Source: Haliotis asinina | Taxonomy: Eukaryota > Mollusca > Gastropoda > Lepetellida > Haliotidae | Direction: 5' to 3' | Length of the DNA: 64,000 nt | NCBI RefSeq assembly: GCF_037392515.1 | Contig: NC_090285.1 | Location: 1,615,501-1,679,500 of the forward strand | Shown here: piece by piece, positions 48,134-59,109 of the stretch | How the letters are laid out: every line of letters begins with the position of its first letter | Numbering within the stretch: the stretch's first letter is position 1 | Made by a program: the position numbers and the translations under genes | Notes under the pieces: model-generated | Seen by the model: only the letters and a program-made list of their open reading frames with translations | Told to the model about the DNA's origin: nothing | The model's database searches: none

Positions 48134-49040
48134 GTGAGTATCACCTTCTTCTTTAGTGTGATATTTCGAAACGTAATTTAATTTTGAACTTGTTAAATTG
48201 TATGTCGACTACAGGTGATAATGATACCATGATATTTTTAATTACAAAGAATTTTCGAGGAATCATAAGCAGTGAAAGGTATTTCACAATTAATTAACAG
48301 GAAACCTGAAACATAGAGTTAACAGAGGAAGTATCAACCAGAAATATCAGGTCTAACTTATAACTATATGAATAGAGTTTCCCTTGTAATATTGTGTAAG
48401 CATGCGTGAAATGTTTCGTATATCGTGTAAGTCACTTGTTAAGAATCAAGTGAATACTTAGCTCCAATTGAATGAGTGTATTGAACTTATACTGTAGTAA
48501 ATGTGCCGAGGTAAAACATGTAGGAAGTGTTAGCGATACCACGATGAGGTACTCATCCCGCGACCACGATGAGGTACTCATCCCGCGACCACGATGAGGT
48601 ACTCATTCCCGCGACCACGAGGTACTTTGTATCAATAGGACTACATTGTCAGCTCGCTCATTGTCTGTGTTACCTGCATGTGTTACCTGCATGTGTTACC
48701 TGCATGTGTTACCTGTATGTGCTTACAGGTGTATATGGTTTGAATGAGGAAGTTACGAGAATTCATTCATAAGTTACTCAAGTAATAATGGATAATGATC
48801 TTGATGCTTGTGTATATGTGGTGAGTGTGTATATGTGGTGAGTGTGTATATGTGATGCGTGTGTATATGTGATGCGTGTGTATATGTGGTGCGTGTGTAC
48901 ATGTGGTGCGTGTGTATATGTGATGCGTGTGTATATGTGGTGCGTGTGTATGTGATGCGTGTGTGTGTGTGTGTGTGTGCCTGCATTCATGACAAGTACA
49001 GTGTTTGTGACTTTATTTATTTTGACCCTTTTCTTTTCAG
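48134..49040 (+). other. 5' leader intron of the fourth aerolysin-like gene
   Basis: Donor GTGAGT at 48134; acceptor CCCTTTTCTTTTCAG ending at 49040. The 907-bp intron contains three short tandem repeats: 26-bp CGATGAGGTACTCATCCCGC units (about 48540-48620), 13-bp TGTTACCTGCATG units (48665-48725) and a GTGTATATGTGRTGC array ending in a TG run (48805-48980). Confidence 0.6.
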
Positions 49041-49048
49041 AAATCAAT

Positions 49049-49822
49049 ATGGGAGTGATCGATTTGGATGGAGTTGTCAGGAAGTGGGTGGAGCACCGAG
49101 TGGGGGTCGGAAACGACAGCAACAAGGCGATGGATATCGACTGGCACAGAGTCCACTTCTCTACCGTCAGTTCCAGCTGTTACGAAAGTCCCCAATATCA
49201 GCAGCAACGCCAAGGGGCACGATGGTCCCAGAACACGCCGTCGGGCCGGTCTCAGGTTGTATTCACATCAAACTACGAGAACAACACAGGGCAGGTACAG
49301 AACCACACCTTTCAGATGGAGAGGTCCACCGACGCTGTGGTCAGGACAAGCCTCAGTAACGGCTTCTCCAAAGGCGGCGACGTCGGCATCAACGTTGACG
49401 TACCCGACACCATCTCAAAGGCGACTGCAAGCTTCGGCAACGACGTCCATATACAACGGCAAGACGACAACACGGTCAAACACGCTGTCAAGTGGTCTCT
49501 GAACTCCACGGTGAAGGCCCAGCCGTACTCCCGGACAACTGCCAAGCTTTGTGTCACCGAGACGGAGAGTGAGTTCAACTTCGACGCAGAGGTGCACATC
49601 AGGGGTACAGTTCTTGTCAAGATGACCAATGGCGGGGCTTCCCAAACTGTAACCCAGGGTGACATTGCCACCATTCTACAGGACGAGATTCAAAGGGGCA
49701 GATTCAACCCCGACCACATGGTGACCATTCAAGGACGAAAGGTCGCGTGGAAGGTTGCTGGGAAACTCAGATTTAAATACGGCATTTCCCAGGACACATC
49801 GGTGTCGAGTGAACCATTATAG
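49049..49822 (+). CDS. Aerolysin-like (ETX/MTX2-type) beta-pore-forming protein
   Basis: 257 residues in one coding exon. The start at 49049 is the first ATG after the acceptor; the upstream open codons are intronic TG repeat. The head is LDGVVRKWVEHRVG. A Ser/Gln/Arg linker precedes the core VVFTSNYENNTGQVQNHTF. The insertion loop is NGFSKGGDVGINVDVPD, followed by the KWSLNSTVKAQPYSRTT turn and the C-terminal LRFKYGISQDTSV. It is the most diverged of the intact copies and closest to the fossil at 2737 in using FTSNY and YGISQ instead of FKSKY and FGVSQ. No signal peptide. Confidence 0.8.
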   Translation: MGVIDLDGVVRKWVEHRVGVGNDSNKAMDIDWHRVHFSTVSSSCYESPQYQQQRQGARWSQNTPSGRSQVVFTSNYENNTGQVQNHTFQMERSTDAVVRTSLSNGFSKGGDVGINVDVPDTISKATASFGNDVHIQRQDDNTVKHAVKWSLNSTVKAQPYSRTTAKLCVTETESEFNFDAEVHIRGTVLVKMTNGGASQTVTQGDIATILQDEIQRGRFNPDHMVTIQGRKVAWKVAGKLRFKYGISQDTSVSSEPL

Positions 49823-50024
49823 CAGACGTGGACACATGGTCAAAGACGAGGGCTAGATGGTCAGAGTCAGACACCGGAAGGCGCTACAAACGTTTCAGAT
49901 ATTCCTCGTTTATGAACTTCTAAGGTTAAGAAACAGCTTTTCACGATAACATCTGAAACTTCTCATTCTCAAAATAGTTCACATTCCCAAGCATTCCTAA
50001 CTTTGTCATGTCTAGATTACTTGA

Positions 50025-50030
50025 AATAAA
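50025..50030 (+). terminator. Polyadenylation signal, fourth aerolysin-like gene
   Basis: Canonical AATAAA about 200 bases after the stop codon at 49822, a normal 3' UTR length. Confidence 0.6.
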
Positions 50031-50364
50031 ATGCAATCGTTATATGACAGACGTAGTCTTTACATTTTGTGATTATCAGCTTGTTCAGGTAATAGTTAAG
50101 TTCAGCTGAAGGAAATAACGGCACACCCAGGACTGGTTGAAACAGCGTCATGCCACCGACAAGAAACGATAAACGGTTTAAAACATGGAATCGTTGATAT
50201 TGCACACGTTGGCCAGGGAGGCCTCGACCGGAGTCATCAATTTCCAGTGCTCTTGACTCCTTATTGAGTGGGAGAATGAATTTAGTTTTACACCGTATTT
50301 AGCAATATTCCAGCAATATCACGGCGGGTCTTATTCAGTGATCCGAATGTTCCGGGTCAGCGTT

Positions 50365-50580
50365 ACCCGTAAAGATACAGGTTACAACTGATGTTCCGTA
50401 GCCCATGCTTGTCGTAAAAGGTGACTAACGAATCGTTGGTTCATACAGGCCAGTTGCGCAGATCGATGCTCATGCTAATGATCACTGGATTGTCTGGTCC
50501 AGACTTCACTATTTATAGACGGCCGCCATATAACTCGAATATTGCTCAATGCGGCGTAAAACGGAACTCACTCCATTAGT
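50365..50580 (+). repeat. Dispersed repeat, family B
   Basis: Shares GCAGATCGATGCTCATGCTA, GATCACTGGATTGTCTGGTC and GCGGCGTAAAACGGAACTCA with the copy at 38160. An inverted SINE-tail piece (TAGCAATATTCCAGCAATAT) sits just upstream at about 50298-50325, so two repeat fragments abut here. Confidence 0.7.
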
Positions 50581-50589
50581 AGCCAGAGG

Positions 50590-51680
50590 CTGTTCAACTA
50601 ACCAGGTGAACGTCTCCGAGACTTGACTGTTTCAATGTACCATAACGGTCAGTAGCTGCTCACACTATCAACCACTGGTTTGCCTCACTCCTACCCTGTT
50701 ATGTACCGACTAAGTTACTATAGCCCATAAACACCAACCAAACAAAATGTATTTTGCTTTTTGTATAACAGGCAAAAGCTAAAAGAGGTCACCTAAAGTG
50801 ATTTTACGTTCTCCTCTTTTCATGTTTCCTCACCTTCAGCTAAACACCCGTTAAAAGAGCCGTAAATCTGGTTTGAGTAGATTAGTGAAAAAAGTCTTCG
50901 TTTCATATCTCTTCAACACATACACGAAACAGGGTCAAGTTACCCAAACGAATCTTTATATTCATATTTGATACTATCTAACACGCCATGACTGTGACAG
51001 CCTGCCAAACAGTCTGGCCATGGCAGAACCATGGGTTATCTGCGTGTACCCATTGAATTCAAAACCTTTTCCTTTCCCGTCTCTAGTGTGAATGCATATG
51101 CACGTGTGTAAAACTACCATCCAACAGAACCCGAGTTATATCCAACATCACATGCAACAAATATAAATGTTGAGTGAAAGTTTAATCAGTGCACACAACA
51201 CGCCAATATCAATAAGAGGGAAAGTAGTTCATCGCACAGGTTCGACATTCGGTAGTCTCGTTCTGGATCCCGACATCAGATCACAGGGCTGAAACACACG
51301 AACAGTTCTGTGTATGAGGTGCGTATGATGATGTGGTCAGTAGAACATTCACATCAATGGAACTGAGTTACATGTCATTTAATGATCGTCTTTGACACAA
51401 TGCATTGCTCAACAACACTCGCGCACACACAATCACAAAAACACAAATAGATATACCCTCGCGCACACGTAATCACACACACTTTTAGACGACGATATCG
51501 TATGGTATGTAATTACGACACGTTTCCACGTAATATTCCGTGAGAGATCTCTGGTAACATGCGTGTGTGGGTCCCCATCAAACGTTGCTTGTAATGGCTC
51601 TCTTGTAACCTATGCAGTCTTCAGTAACGAATGCCTGAAAGAGTTATCCTATAACCTAGGCTGTAAGAGGGGTGGTACTT
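50590..51680. other. Intergenic, no gene seen
   Basis: AT-rich sequence with a short CGCACACA-type low-complexity patch near 51420-51480. No frames of interest. Confidence 0.5.
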
Positions 51681-51686
51681 AGGTTC

Positions 51687-51736
51687 CTACGCTTTCATGC
51701 TTTTGGCTGAGAGCAATGTGGAATATTGAAGAACAC
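51687..51736 (-). CDS. Secreted EF-hand protein (minus strand), tentative last exon
   Basis: An acceptor (TGTTCTGTCTGTCCACAG) is followed by GTGTTC. In the incoming phase 1 it reads G-V-L-Q-Y-S-T-L-L-S-A-K-S-M-K-A then a stop at 51689-51687. With the three upstream exons it gives a 164-residue protein. It is the least certain exon because nothing is conserved to compare with. Confidence 0.4.
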
Positions 51737-51838
51737 CTGTGGACAGACAGAACATTGTGTACTAGTATGTTGGAGGTATGGCTGTTCTCTGAACACTGTG
51801 GGGAGTGGGGGAAGCAGCAAAGTGTAAACAATAATTAC

Positions 51839-51910
51839 CAGATTCTGGACCTTCGTCCTCGAACGTCAGCGCCGCATCAAAGAACTCGTCCACATCCACG
51901 TTGCCATCAC
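51839..51910 (-). CDS. Secreted EF-hand protein (minus strand), exon 3: second EF-hand
   Basis: 72 bases between an AAAG acceptor (51912-51911) and a GTAATT donor at 51838. Completed by the first C of the split codon, it reads RDGNVDVDEFFDAALTF. With the preceding ADAK it makes a 12-residue EF-hand loop D-A-K-R-D-G-N-V-D-V-D-E with Asp at 1, 5, 9 and Glu at 12; position 3 is Lys, an atypical ligand. It is the counterpart of the plus-strand exon at 63370-63438. Confidence 0.75.
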
Positions 51911-52250
51911 CTTTCAACCATTACAGAAACGACAATCTGAGGACATGCATGAAGTCAATGAATCGGACCACAGTGATTGAGTAAAAGCTTTGGAATCTAC
52001 CATTAAAATGTTGTATATGGTGATGTAACAAACATAAACCTTTGCTTATAGTCTATTAGTTAAAATGGTTGTCTACATCACAGAGCTACATTTGGCTCAA
52101 CAATGTGACTTAGACAAGCGCCCTAACACCCAGTGAGACAGTCACACGTACGCACGCACGCACGCGCGCACGCACACCCACTGGGATAACCACTGTAACT
52201 TAAAGCAGTGTGCGACAGCTGTTACGAGCTTCATGAAGCCAGCAACTCAC

Positions 52251-52390
52251 GCTTGGCATCGGCCATGTTCATGAAGTGGTCGAGTTGGGCGTCGCTGTGA
52301 TCGACTCCGAAGTAGCTAGCGGCCTCGGACCTGTCCACCAATCCATCTGTGTTCGTGTCCAAAGCCCGAATCTCACGCCCAGTAAACTTT
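52251..52390 (-). CDS. Secreted EF-hand protein (minus strand), exon 2: first EF-hand
   Basis: 140 bases, entering in phase 2 and leaving in phase 1 at GTGAGT. It encodes the canonical loop D-T-N-T-D-G-L-V-D-R-S-E, then a helix with AASYFGVDHSDAQLDHFMNM. Length and both phases are identical to the plus-strand paralogue exon at 62594-62733, strong support for the model. All coordinating positions of the loop (1, 3, 5, 9, 12) are kept, so calcium binding is expected. Confidence 0.85.
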
Positions 52391-52399
52391 CTGTAGAAG

Positions 52400-53248
52400 T
52401 GAATATTTGCACTGAATGGACCTGAAAACGTTCACCTCGTTAGCTGGGTTTTGCCCGCTACTACTACACTGTACATTTTGTATACTCTTTTGTTTTGCGC
52501 ATTTCCACAGGTATAGTGTTCACATGATTTCCTGCGGTAGTCAGCATTTTCGTGTAGAGTCCTGGAAAAGACATCACACACGCAATGGTTGTGTTTGTGA
52601 CTGTTCGGGTATAAAATCAGAGAAAATCAGAGTAACCTTTTGATTAGCAACAGAAAAAAAGTTCTCGTCATGGCAAACTAGCTGTTAAAGTCAGCGAAAC
52701 GGAGTTTCCTACTGACAATCAGTAATGACACCAGGTGTTCGGGAGAAGAGTAATATGTTGTCCTACCGGTAGCATCCGCTATTTACAGTATTTGCATGAC
52801 AAAATTAAGCGTTTCAGTCCTCGTACATCAGTACGAGCTCCAGTCATCCGGTGGTGGCTTGTACACAAAACAAACAAGTGATCAATCGACTAGAAAGTCC
52901 ACTGACAGTACGGTGAAATTGCTAATGTAAGTGTGGGTAAGTGATTTAAGTTTTAGCAAGATTCTAGCAGTATCACAGCGCGGGACACCAGAAATGGGCT
53001 TCACATTGTATCCATGTGGGGAATCGAAAACGAGTTTACGGCGTGACGAGCGAACACTTTTATCATTGTGCTATCTCACTGCGTCTTAATGAAGAGTAGC
53101 ACATTTAGATAAAAAGAGACTTGAGTGGTGTCTGTTGAAAGTGATAATATTGAATAATGTTGTCAAATCATTATCTTTAACAGTGTACCATAATTAGTAG
53201 AACATTGAAACTAAGCGTTATTTCAGTAAATACGTTAACTGTAAATAC
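52400..53248 (-). other. Intron of the minus-strand EF-hand gene
   Basis: Lies between the phase-2 donor at 53248 (GTATTT) and the acceptor before 52390. It contains an inverted SINE at 52948-53086. Confidence 0.65.
52948..53086 (-). mobile_element. tRNA-derived SINE (inverted, diverged) in an EF-hand intron
   Basis: GACACCAGAAATGGGCTTCA and CATTGTATCCATGTGGGGAA match the inverted middle of the 1978 SINE, and the region ends at a degraded A-box head. The tail is reduced. Confidence 0.7.
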
Positions 53249-53481
53249 CTGTACAGACCACACCCGATCTTTATTCCCGTGTGGTAAGGCCTGAAATAGG
53301 TTTTAGCTACAGTGCCCAAAACTGGCTTGATGAATGGTTTAATTGTTCGGAAAGGAACCCTGAAACGCCGTAAACTGAAGCGTGGAACTCGGACTCGTAT
53401 CCCCCAACGTCTTCGCCATAACCCATCCGTTCCCATGACGACCAGGACAGCGGTCAAACATAGAAGAAACGCCAGCTTCAT
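53249..53481 (-). CDS. Secreted EF-hand protein (minus strand), exon 1: signal peptide and Arg-rich segment
   Basis: The ATG at 53481 follows an acceptor (ATTTCCAG before AGTAAGA, exon start 53488), so a leader exon lies further upstream. Residues 1-20 are a signal peptide (LAFLLCLTAVLVVMG core). Residues 21-70 are strongly cationic and aromatic: LWRRRWGIRVRVPRFSLRRF, then FRTIKPFIKPVLG. The exon ends GIKIGCGLY plus AG, phase 2, which joins exon 2 to give Arg. The plus-strand paralogue shows the same order with GIKTGCNLY. The charged segment resembles cationic antimicrobial peptides, but that function is inference. Confidence 0.8.
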
Positions 53482-53654
53482 TCTTACTCTGGAAATAATG
53501 TCAAATCATGACAAATTCGGTAATGGAGACATGCGAATAATGTAGTTCATGAAGAGATTATTCAAGAGGTTTGAAAATTATGTCAAATAGTGAGAAATTC
53601 GGTAATGGGATTCGTCGACGAGGCCCGATTATTCGAGAGATATATTTTAACGAA

Positions 53655-53740
53655 ACCATGTTCTGGTCGTGATTACACATGTTCTGGTCATGATTACACA
53701 TGTTCTGGTCGTGATTACACATGTTCTGGTCGATGTATAC
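53655..53740. repeat. 22-bp short tandem repeat (four copies)
   Basis: CATGTTCTGGTCGTGATTAC followed by A or AC, repeated four times with one truncated final copy. Confidence 0.85.
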
Positions 53741-54071
53741 ACATGAGCATTGATTAAGCACCACCCATTTTCATGCTATAGGATTGTGTTTAACACAACA
53801 CACTGGTCATTCATGATATGGAAACCAAACACATGATTTTAATTTTGTTAACTGTAGACTCTTCATTGAGTGCCTTCTGTAAAGATGAACCTGTATTCCA
53901 TCGGTTATGTAAATGTGAACATGCAAAAAGATCATGGAATCACTTGTAGGATTGTTTGAATTATAATTTCGTTAACTGAACCATATAAAGTGTAAATCCA
54001 TCAACCACCGGCATTTCTGATACTTTCGGTTGTAATTTATTGACGGTCATATGGGGGTACTAAAAATGTTA

Positions 54072-54915
54072 TCAATAATCATGTCCAAAACTATGGTCAG
54101 TCAGATAATGTCTGTGGCCCAAAGTAGACAAAGTTCTCGCAGGCCAAGGTAATCTGTCAACTGCGTTGCTCTGCAAGTATGCGATAACAGCTCTGGAACG
54201 ATGGCGCCTAAAATTATCGCCCATAAATACTGGCCGACTGGCGAGGGGGTGGTTATCGAAATGCGGCCTCCCGTACTTCCTGTTGGTATCTCTGACCATT
54301 GAGTGCCCTTTGAATGGTGGTAAGATTGAGCTTACAGTCATAGGAGATAGACGCCAACACCATTACAGACCCACCGTCAAAGGGTTCAGCTGCATGGATC
54401 ATCCGCTGATGATAAGCATCATTGCCCCTTCTCCAAACTCGCCAGCGGACATCAGTAACACGAAGAAGAAAACGGCTATCGTAGGACCAGTGGATCCTGC
54501 GCCATGTAGTCAGATTGTTATTTTGCCGTTGATTACACCATGACAAACGCTGAGCCTTGTGTCTATCAGTGAGTAAGGTGCGTCTGATTGGACGACGTGC
54601 ACGGAGTCCAGTGGACCTGAGGCAGCTAGTGATGGTGTTGGTTGAGAGACGAACACCCACTCTCAACTGTTGTCTGAGATCTTTGGCATTGGTCATGGGC
54701 CTGCGTCTCACTGGGCGAACTAGTGCACGTTCATCACGGGGAGTGGTCTTTGTCGGCCTTCCTGATCGTGATCGATCCTTGACGTAACAAGTGGTCGCAT
54801 GTTTCCTTGCAAGGCGACTAATGACAGTGTGACTGATATTCAATCTGGACCCAATGCTGCGACCGGACAAACCATCTATGATCTGTCATCTGGTATTTTC
54901 AGAAAGCCTACGCAT
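54072..54915 (-). mobile_element. Degraded Tc1-like transposon, transposase remnant
   Basis: The minus-strand ATG at 54915 opens RRLSENT, soon reaching a TGA, then a 205-codon open stretch (from 54870) with the Tc1 helix-turn-helix (LSGRSIGSRLNISHTVISRL) and RSGRP hinge. It then has TLLTDRHKAQRLSW and a decayed first catalytic block (WSYDSRF where families have FSDESRF). A frame change follows; the next frame holds GDNFRRHRSR, the counterpart of QDNARPHRAR, then LPWPA. The C-terminal IEHLWD block is missing. It is dead. Terminal repeats were not found. Confidence 0.8.
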
Positions 54916-54999
54916 GTCCAAGTTCAATTTCAACACTGTTCACTTATTGATGCGTCGCTAAGAAAGCAATGAGTATACTTCATTTCATCTTTTATACCC

Positions 55000-56285
55000 C
55001 TCGGTCGCTTGTACCATGACAGAACGTTAGCATGAAAAGCATGCACGTGAATTTCATGCTAACTGCATGTGTATTTAGATATAACTGGTTGACTTGTTGT
55101 TCACTCAGTTTTGATCCCTTTTTGTTACAATCGACAATTATTTTTATGGTGCTTAATTAATTCTTAATTAATGTGTATATATTTACTAGAGTGATGCATG
55201 ATGAACCCCAGTTACGTCTCGGAGAGGGGACCAATGGGTCTATAATACAGCGACATGAGTGCAGTTCTCGAGTCCTGCTGCCACACAACAGTCTCGAACT
55301 CAAACAGGTTGAAAGTAGTTATCTGTTGCAGTGACTCTGGTTACCTACATATTTTCAAGCCGTTACTGAGTATAAAAGGCATACTAAACTAAGTGAAGTA
55401 ATAAAAGAAAAATTGTAAAAGCATTTATCAAATGCTACGGAGAAAACAGCAACAAAATAATCCATTATGTCTCATGGACATAAATGGCCACTGTTTTCTC
55501 AGGTGGATTCAGCTACAACGACACTAAGGTAACTCCTACTCTATGGCGATTCAGGAATCATAGCTTGTTTCGTAATTCAGCTGATCAGAGATAGACGACT
55601 ATCAACCTAGGTCTAAGGAAGAGAGAGAGACGGTTCCGTGGCTGGAAGTAAGTCACGGGAGATATCTTATAGGGACCCCTACAAGAATTCTACCCGTCAC
55701 ATGTTCAGACTCGCTGCTGTGAATGTAGCCACTACTGTTCTAAACTACACTAAACACCAAAGAAACGTCACCAAGATATGTTAGGATGTATTAGCTTGCA
55801 AGAAAACATTACAACACAGCTTAATCCATATCACGAAAACAGATTCTCAAATGCATGCATATCAAGGTGAAAGGCGTCTTTTTCAGAGGAATTGTAGAGG
55901 AATTTCAAACATACCGAAATAAACCAATAACAGTGATTTGGAGCCCAACCGAAAGGTTGAAATAAAGTGTTGTTTTGAGCCAAAGATAAGTTTCAACAAT
56001 TAACACAAGAAACAACTCTTGTAGAGTGTGTAAAATTAGGGTCATCCCTATTGAAAAAAAGTGTTTTTTGATGTTGTGCAAAAGTGTTCAGGAACATCTA
56101 AAACTATCTTTGTTAACATTTTGACTTGCAAAGTAACATTTTTCAAATTTCTGTTTACACATAGCAACAGCAATCGCCAAAACGAAGCAATGTCCTGGTA
56201 GTATTTGCATCCATTTCTCGTGTAGAATGTTTCTATAGAGCTCAGAGAATAAAGCTGTGTATCTTTATGGCGAGACCATGTAAAC
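55000..56285. other. Intergenic with a stray Tc1 terminus
   Basis: ACCAAAGAAACGTCACCAAG at about 55757 resembles the terminus of the element at 56288-57417 and may be a second, older element end. Otherwise no gene is seen. Confidence 0.45.
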
Positions 56286-56287
56286 CA

Positions 56288-57417
56288 GCGGCCAAAAGAA
56301 ACGTCACCAAAATAGAAACGACTATAGATTGTCAAAATAATTTGAAAATAGCTAAAACACATATCTCGATCACTGCATGTCTATTCCCTGTGAACATTTG
56401 CACTTTTGTGAGAAAAAAACCGAATTTGGACGAATACAAGAAACTGTGCACAAAGTTACCCGTATCAAATTAGGCTATAAAAACTAACCAGGTTTATTCT
56501 CCTACACCGATTAACAACCAAGACCATACCTCGTTTAACACCAGAGCGGAGGTAGCGAGCAATCTGTATGTTACAGATGGAACAGACACAAGAGCATGTG
56601 GCTGGGACCATGGGATGCTGCAAAATCACCATCGGAAGACACGTCATACGTCTACCGCAGACTGACAGTACTGAAGGTCTCTACCCAACATGAAGACCGG
56701 TAAGTACAAGTGTTGCGCTTGAGGAACCGATACATCACTGTGACGTCATTATGGACACTATTGGACATCCAGGCAACAGACAGAGTGTGACCAGACGACT
56801 CCGAATTCGTGGTCTCTGTGTCGATCGACCTTTCAAGGGAATGACGTTGACGTGCCAACACCGACATGCCAGATTGAGATGAACCAAGACTGTGCCACAC
56901 TGGCAGCAGCGAAACTGACGAAGATTGAATCTTGGTGACAAAAGCAAGTTTTAGCTCTACAAGATCAGTGCTCCACTGAGCACCTTTGGGAATAATTGGG
57001 ACGTCGTATTCGGAAATGCCAAAATCAACCGTTGACGAGGAACGTTTTGGCAGCTGTTTTGCCAAAGGAGTGGAATCGTATCCCTAATCAAAACGTCAGA
57101 AGAATCAGCTACTCACTTCGACCCCAGATTCGGGCCTGTATCACTGTTAGGGGAGGCCATACCCGGTACTAAGCAATATGTGCTGCTCAGAAAGTTGTAA
57201 AAGCTCCAAGTCGATTCTGCATTGGTGATCAAATACTGGATAATGCACCCCAGTGTCATTCACTTGATAACAGATAACGAGCTGCGTTGTTTTTCTGTTT
57301 GTTATCCATTATATACTGCCGCTGAACGATTGCTTTTTGCAATAAAACATTCACCGTGACCATATTTTGCTTAAGTTATGTTTTAGGCCAGAAAAAATAT
57401 TTGGTGGCGTTTCTTTG
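56288..57417 (+). mobile_element. Internally deleted Tc1-like transposon
   Basis: Inverted ends: GGCCAAAAGAAACGTCACCA at the left, TTTGGTGGCGTTTCTTTGGG at the right. The interior reads as Tc1 transposase pieces: VTRRLRIRGL, FKGMTLTCQHRHARL, then after a gap a block with GAGCACCTTTGGGAATAATT (EHLWE type), and the C-terminal IRACITVRGGHTRY. The catalytic middle is gone and several stops and frame changes are present. At about 1.13 kb it is shorter than full Tc1 elements (1.3-1.7 kb). It is the inverted relative of 33490-34256. Confidence 0.75.
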
Positions 57418-57539
57418 GGACCCTAGTTGACATAGATCAGCGACCCTTTGAGCGGTGACATGGACTCCATATGACCCCGTAGAATTGCGTCGCTAACCAT
57501 CATACACGATATGGGCTATACATGTGAGTCCTTTTCTTA

Positions 57540-57787
57540 ATGGCATCGTCCATATATCGACCTTATGTAGATACCACAGTAATGTCAGTCTGTTTGGCTA
57601 CAAGCGAAATGCTGAATTGCAATTTAACTCTAAATCCGCAATAGCTGACGATCTTAAAGCCAATCAAAACCACAACATCAGATGGAACACCATGAGGCTT
57701 ATCGAAAGGAACAAGAGTGACTTCTCAGCTCGTAAACTACTTGAAGCTGTCCGTAACAGAATATTAGTCCACCCATCAAGGAGATGA
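57540..57787 (+). mobile_element. Retroelement fragment, GIY-YIG-like C-terminus (Penelope-like?)
   Basis: The frame with SKSAIADDLKANQNHNIRWN, LIERNKSDFSARKLLEAVR then a stop resembles the end of GIY-YIG endonuclease domains attached to Penelope-like retroelements (A-DH...H-I-W, then RKLLEA-I-I). Only the last 80 residues are present; no reverse transcriptase lies nearby. Confidence 0.4.
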
Positions 57788-57789
57788 AT

Positions 57790-58400
57790 GATATGCTACT
57801 ACGACTACTATAAATCTGAAACTGAAGTTTCCCGTGGGAAGTCGTTTTCTTATGCACCAATGTTTTTACAAACAATTCGATGTATTTTATTGGCAGAATC
57901 TCTTTAAGAAAAACTCTTAAATATGCATTCTAATTTTCATCCTCTCTCTGTTCTCTTTCTCAGCAACGATACGACATCGTTCATAGTTGTTAATAAATGG
58001 TGTTATTTGCCAAACAACTGAAACTGTTACATATTTCAGTTACTTGAAGACAAGCATTTAATTGTCCGCAGAGTGGTTTACATTCTGTCACTTCTACACT
58101 GACTCCTTTTATCAGGTAACAAAGACAGTAGACACAAGCACATTCCTAATTCTTTTTCAAATTCAGATGAATCTGAATGAGACTGTCTTCCTATTCTTAA
58201 TGCAATACTCCTTGCAACGTCAAGTAGTATTTCCACTTCTTGTGGTGATATCGATGTATCATGGACCCTCGAGACATAAATAATCCTGATATTTTGCCTA
58301 AATGTGTTTTGTATCGATGCACTAGTATCTCGTAGTTGACGATGAATCGTTACACCCCTAACAAAAACAGACTAGAATGCATGATACAGCACACAAGTAC
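57790..58400. other. Intergenic, no gene seen
   Basis: Short frames only. Confidence 0.5.
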
Positions 58401-58407
58401 GAGAATT

Positions 58408-58625
58408 ATGCCACGATTAACAGCTGAAGAGACAGAAAAGGCCGTTTGGGATGGTGCAGATGTAACCAACGCCCTCGGATGGCATCGTATCGGGATTGGA
58501 AGACTTATTCAGACATACTGGGGTACGTTGACAGGCCAATAAGTGGACGTACACGCATCACAACGCCAGTTGGAGATAGATACCTCCGTTATTGAGGACG
58601 GAGGGAGACGTCGTCTTTTGTCGTT
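58408..58625 (+). mobile_element. Tc1-like transposase N-terminal fragment
   Basis: MPRLTAEETEKAVWDGADVT resembles the start of Tc1-like transposases (MPRLT.EER..AIGM). After a frame change, RPISGRTRITTPVGDRYLRY matches the RPRSGRPR-TTP-DRYI hinge. Nothing downstream continues the protein. Confidence 0.65.
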
Positions 58626-59109
58626 AGTATACTACTGGCAGCTGTGTTATCTCATAACACACTATCAAGATTAACAGGAAAGAAAGAAACGAAACAACAA
58701 GAAACACGACACTTTGTTTAGTGTAAAGACAGTTAAAGCACATGTTCACTGTAATGTCAAGACAGTTGTGACAGCACACACTCACTGCAGTATTGCACCC
58801 TTAGCAGTAAAACCAATACACCTACCTTTATTTGGAAGTCTGGCTCTGCGCATCGACTGGTTGTACTTCGGGATTTTAAACACTAGGGGTGTTAAATTCA
58901 TGGACGGCGATTCCGGGGAAATGTCATGAAAAGGTTGTCTTTTTTTTCCCACAATGTGTGATGTCCGGGATACAGGTTGATGTGCTGTGGATATCACGCA
59001 ACATGCTACTGGAACACTATCTAACACCATCATAATCATGTGTGAATGTGTCATTACCTGAACGCAATGTCTAGAGTTTCTACATATTCTGCACCCACAC
59101 GCACCGAGA

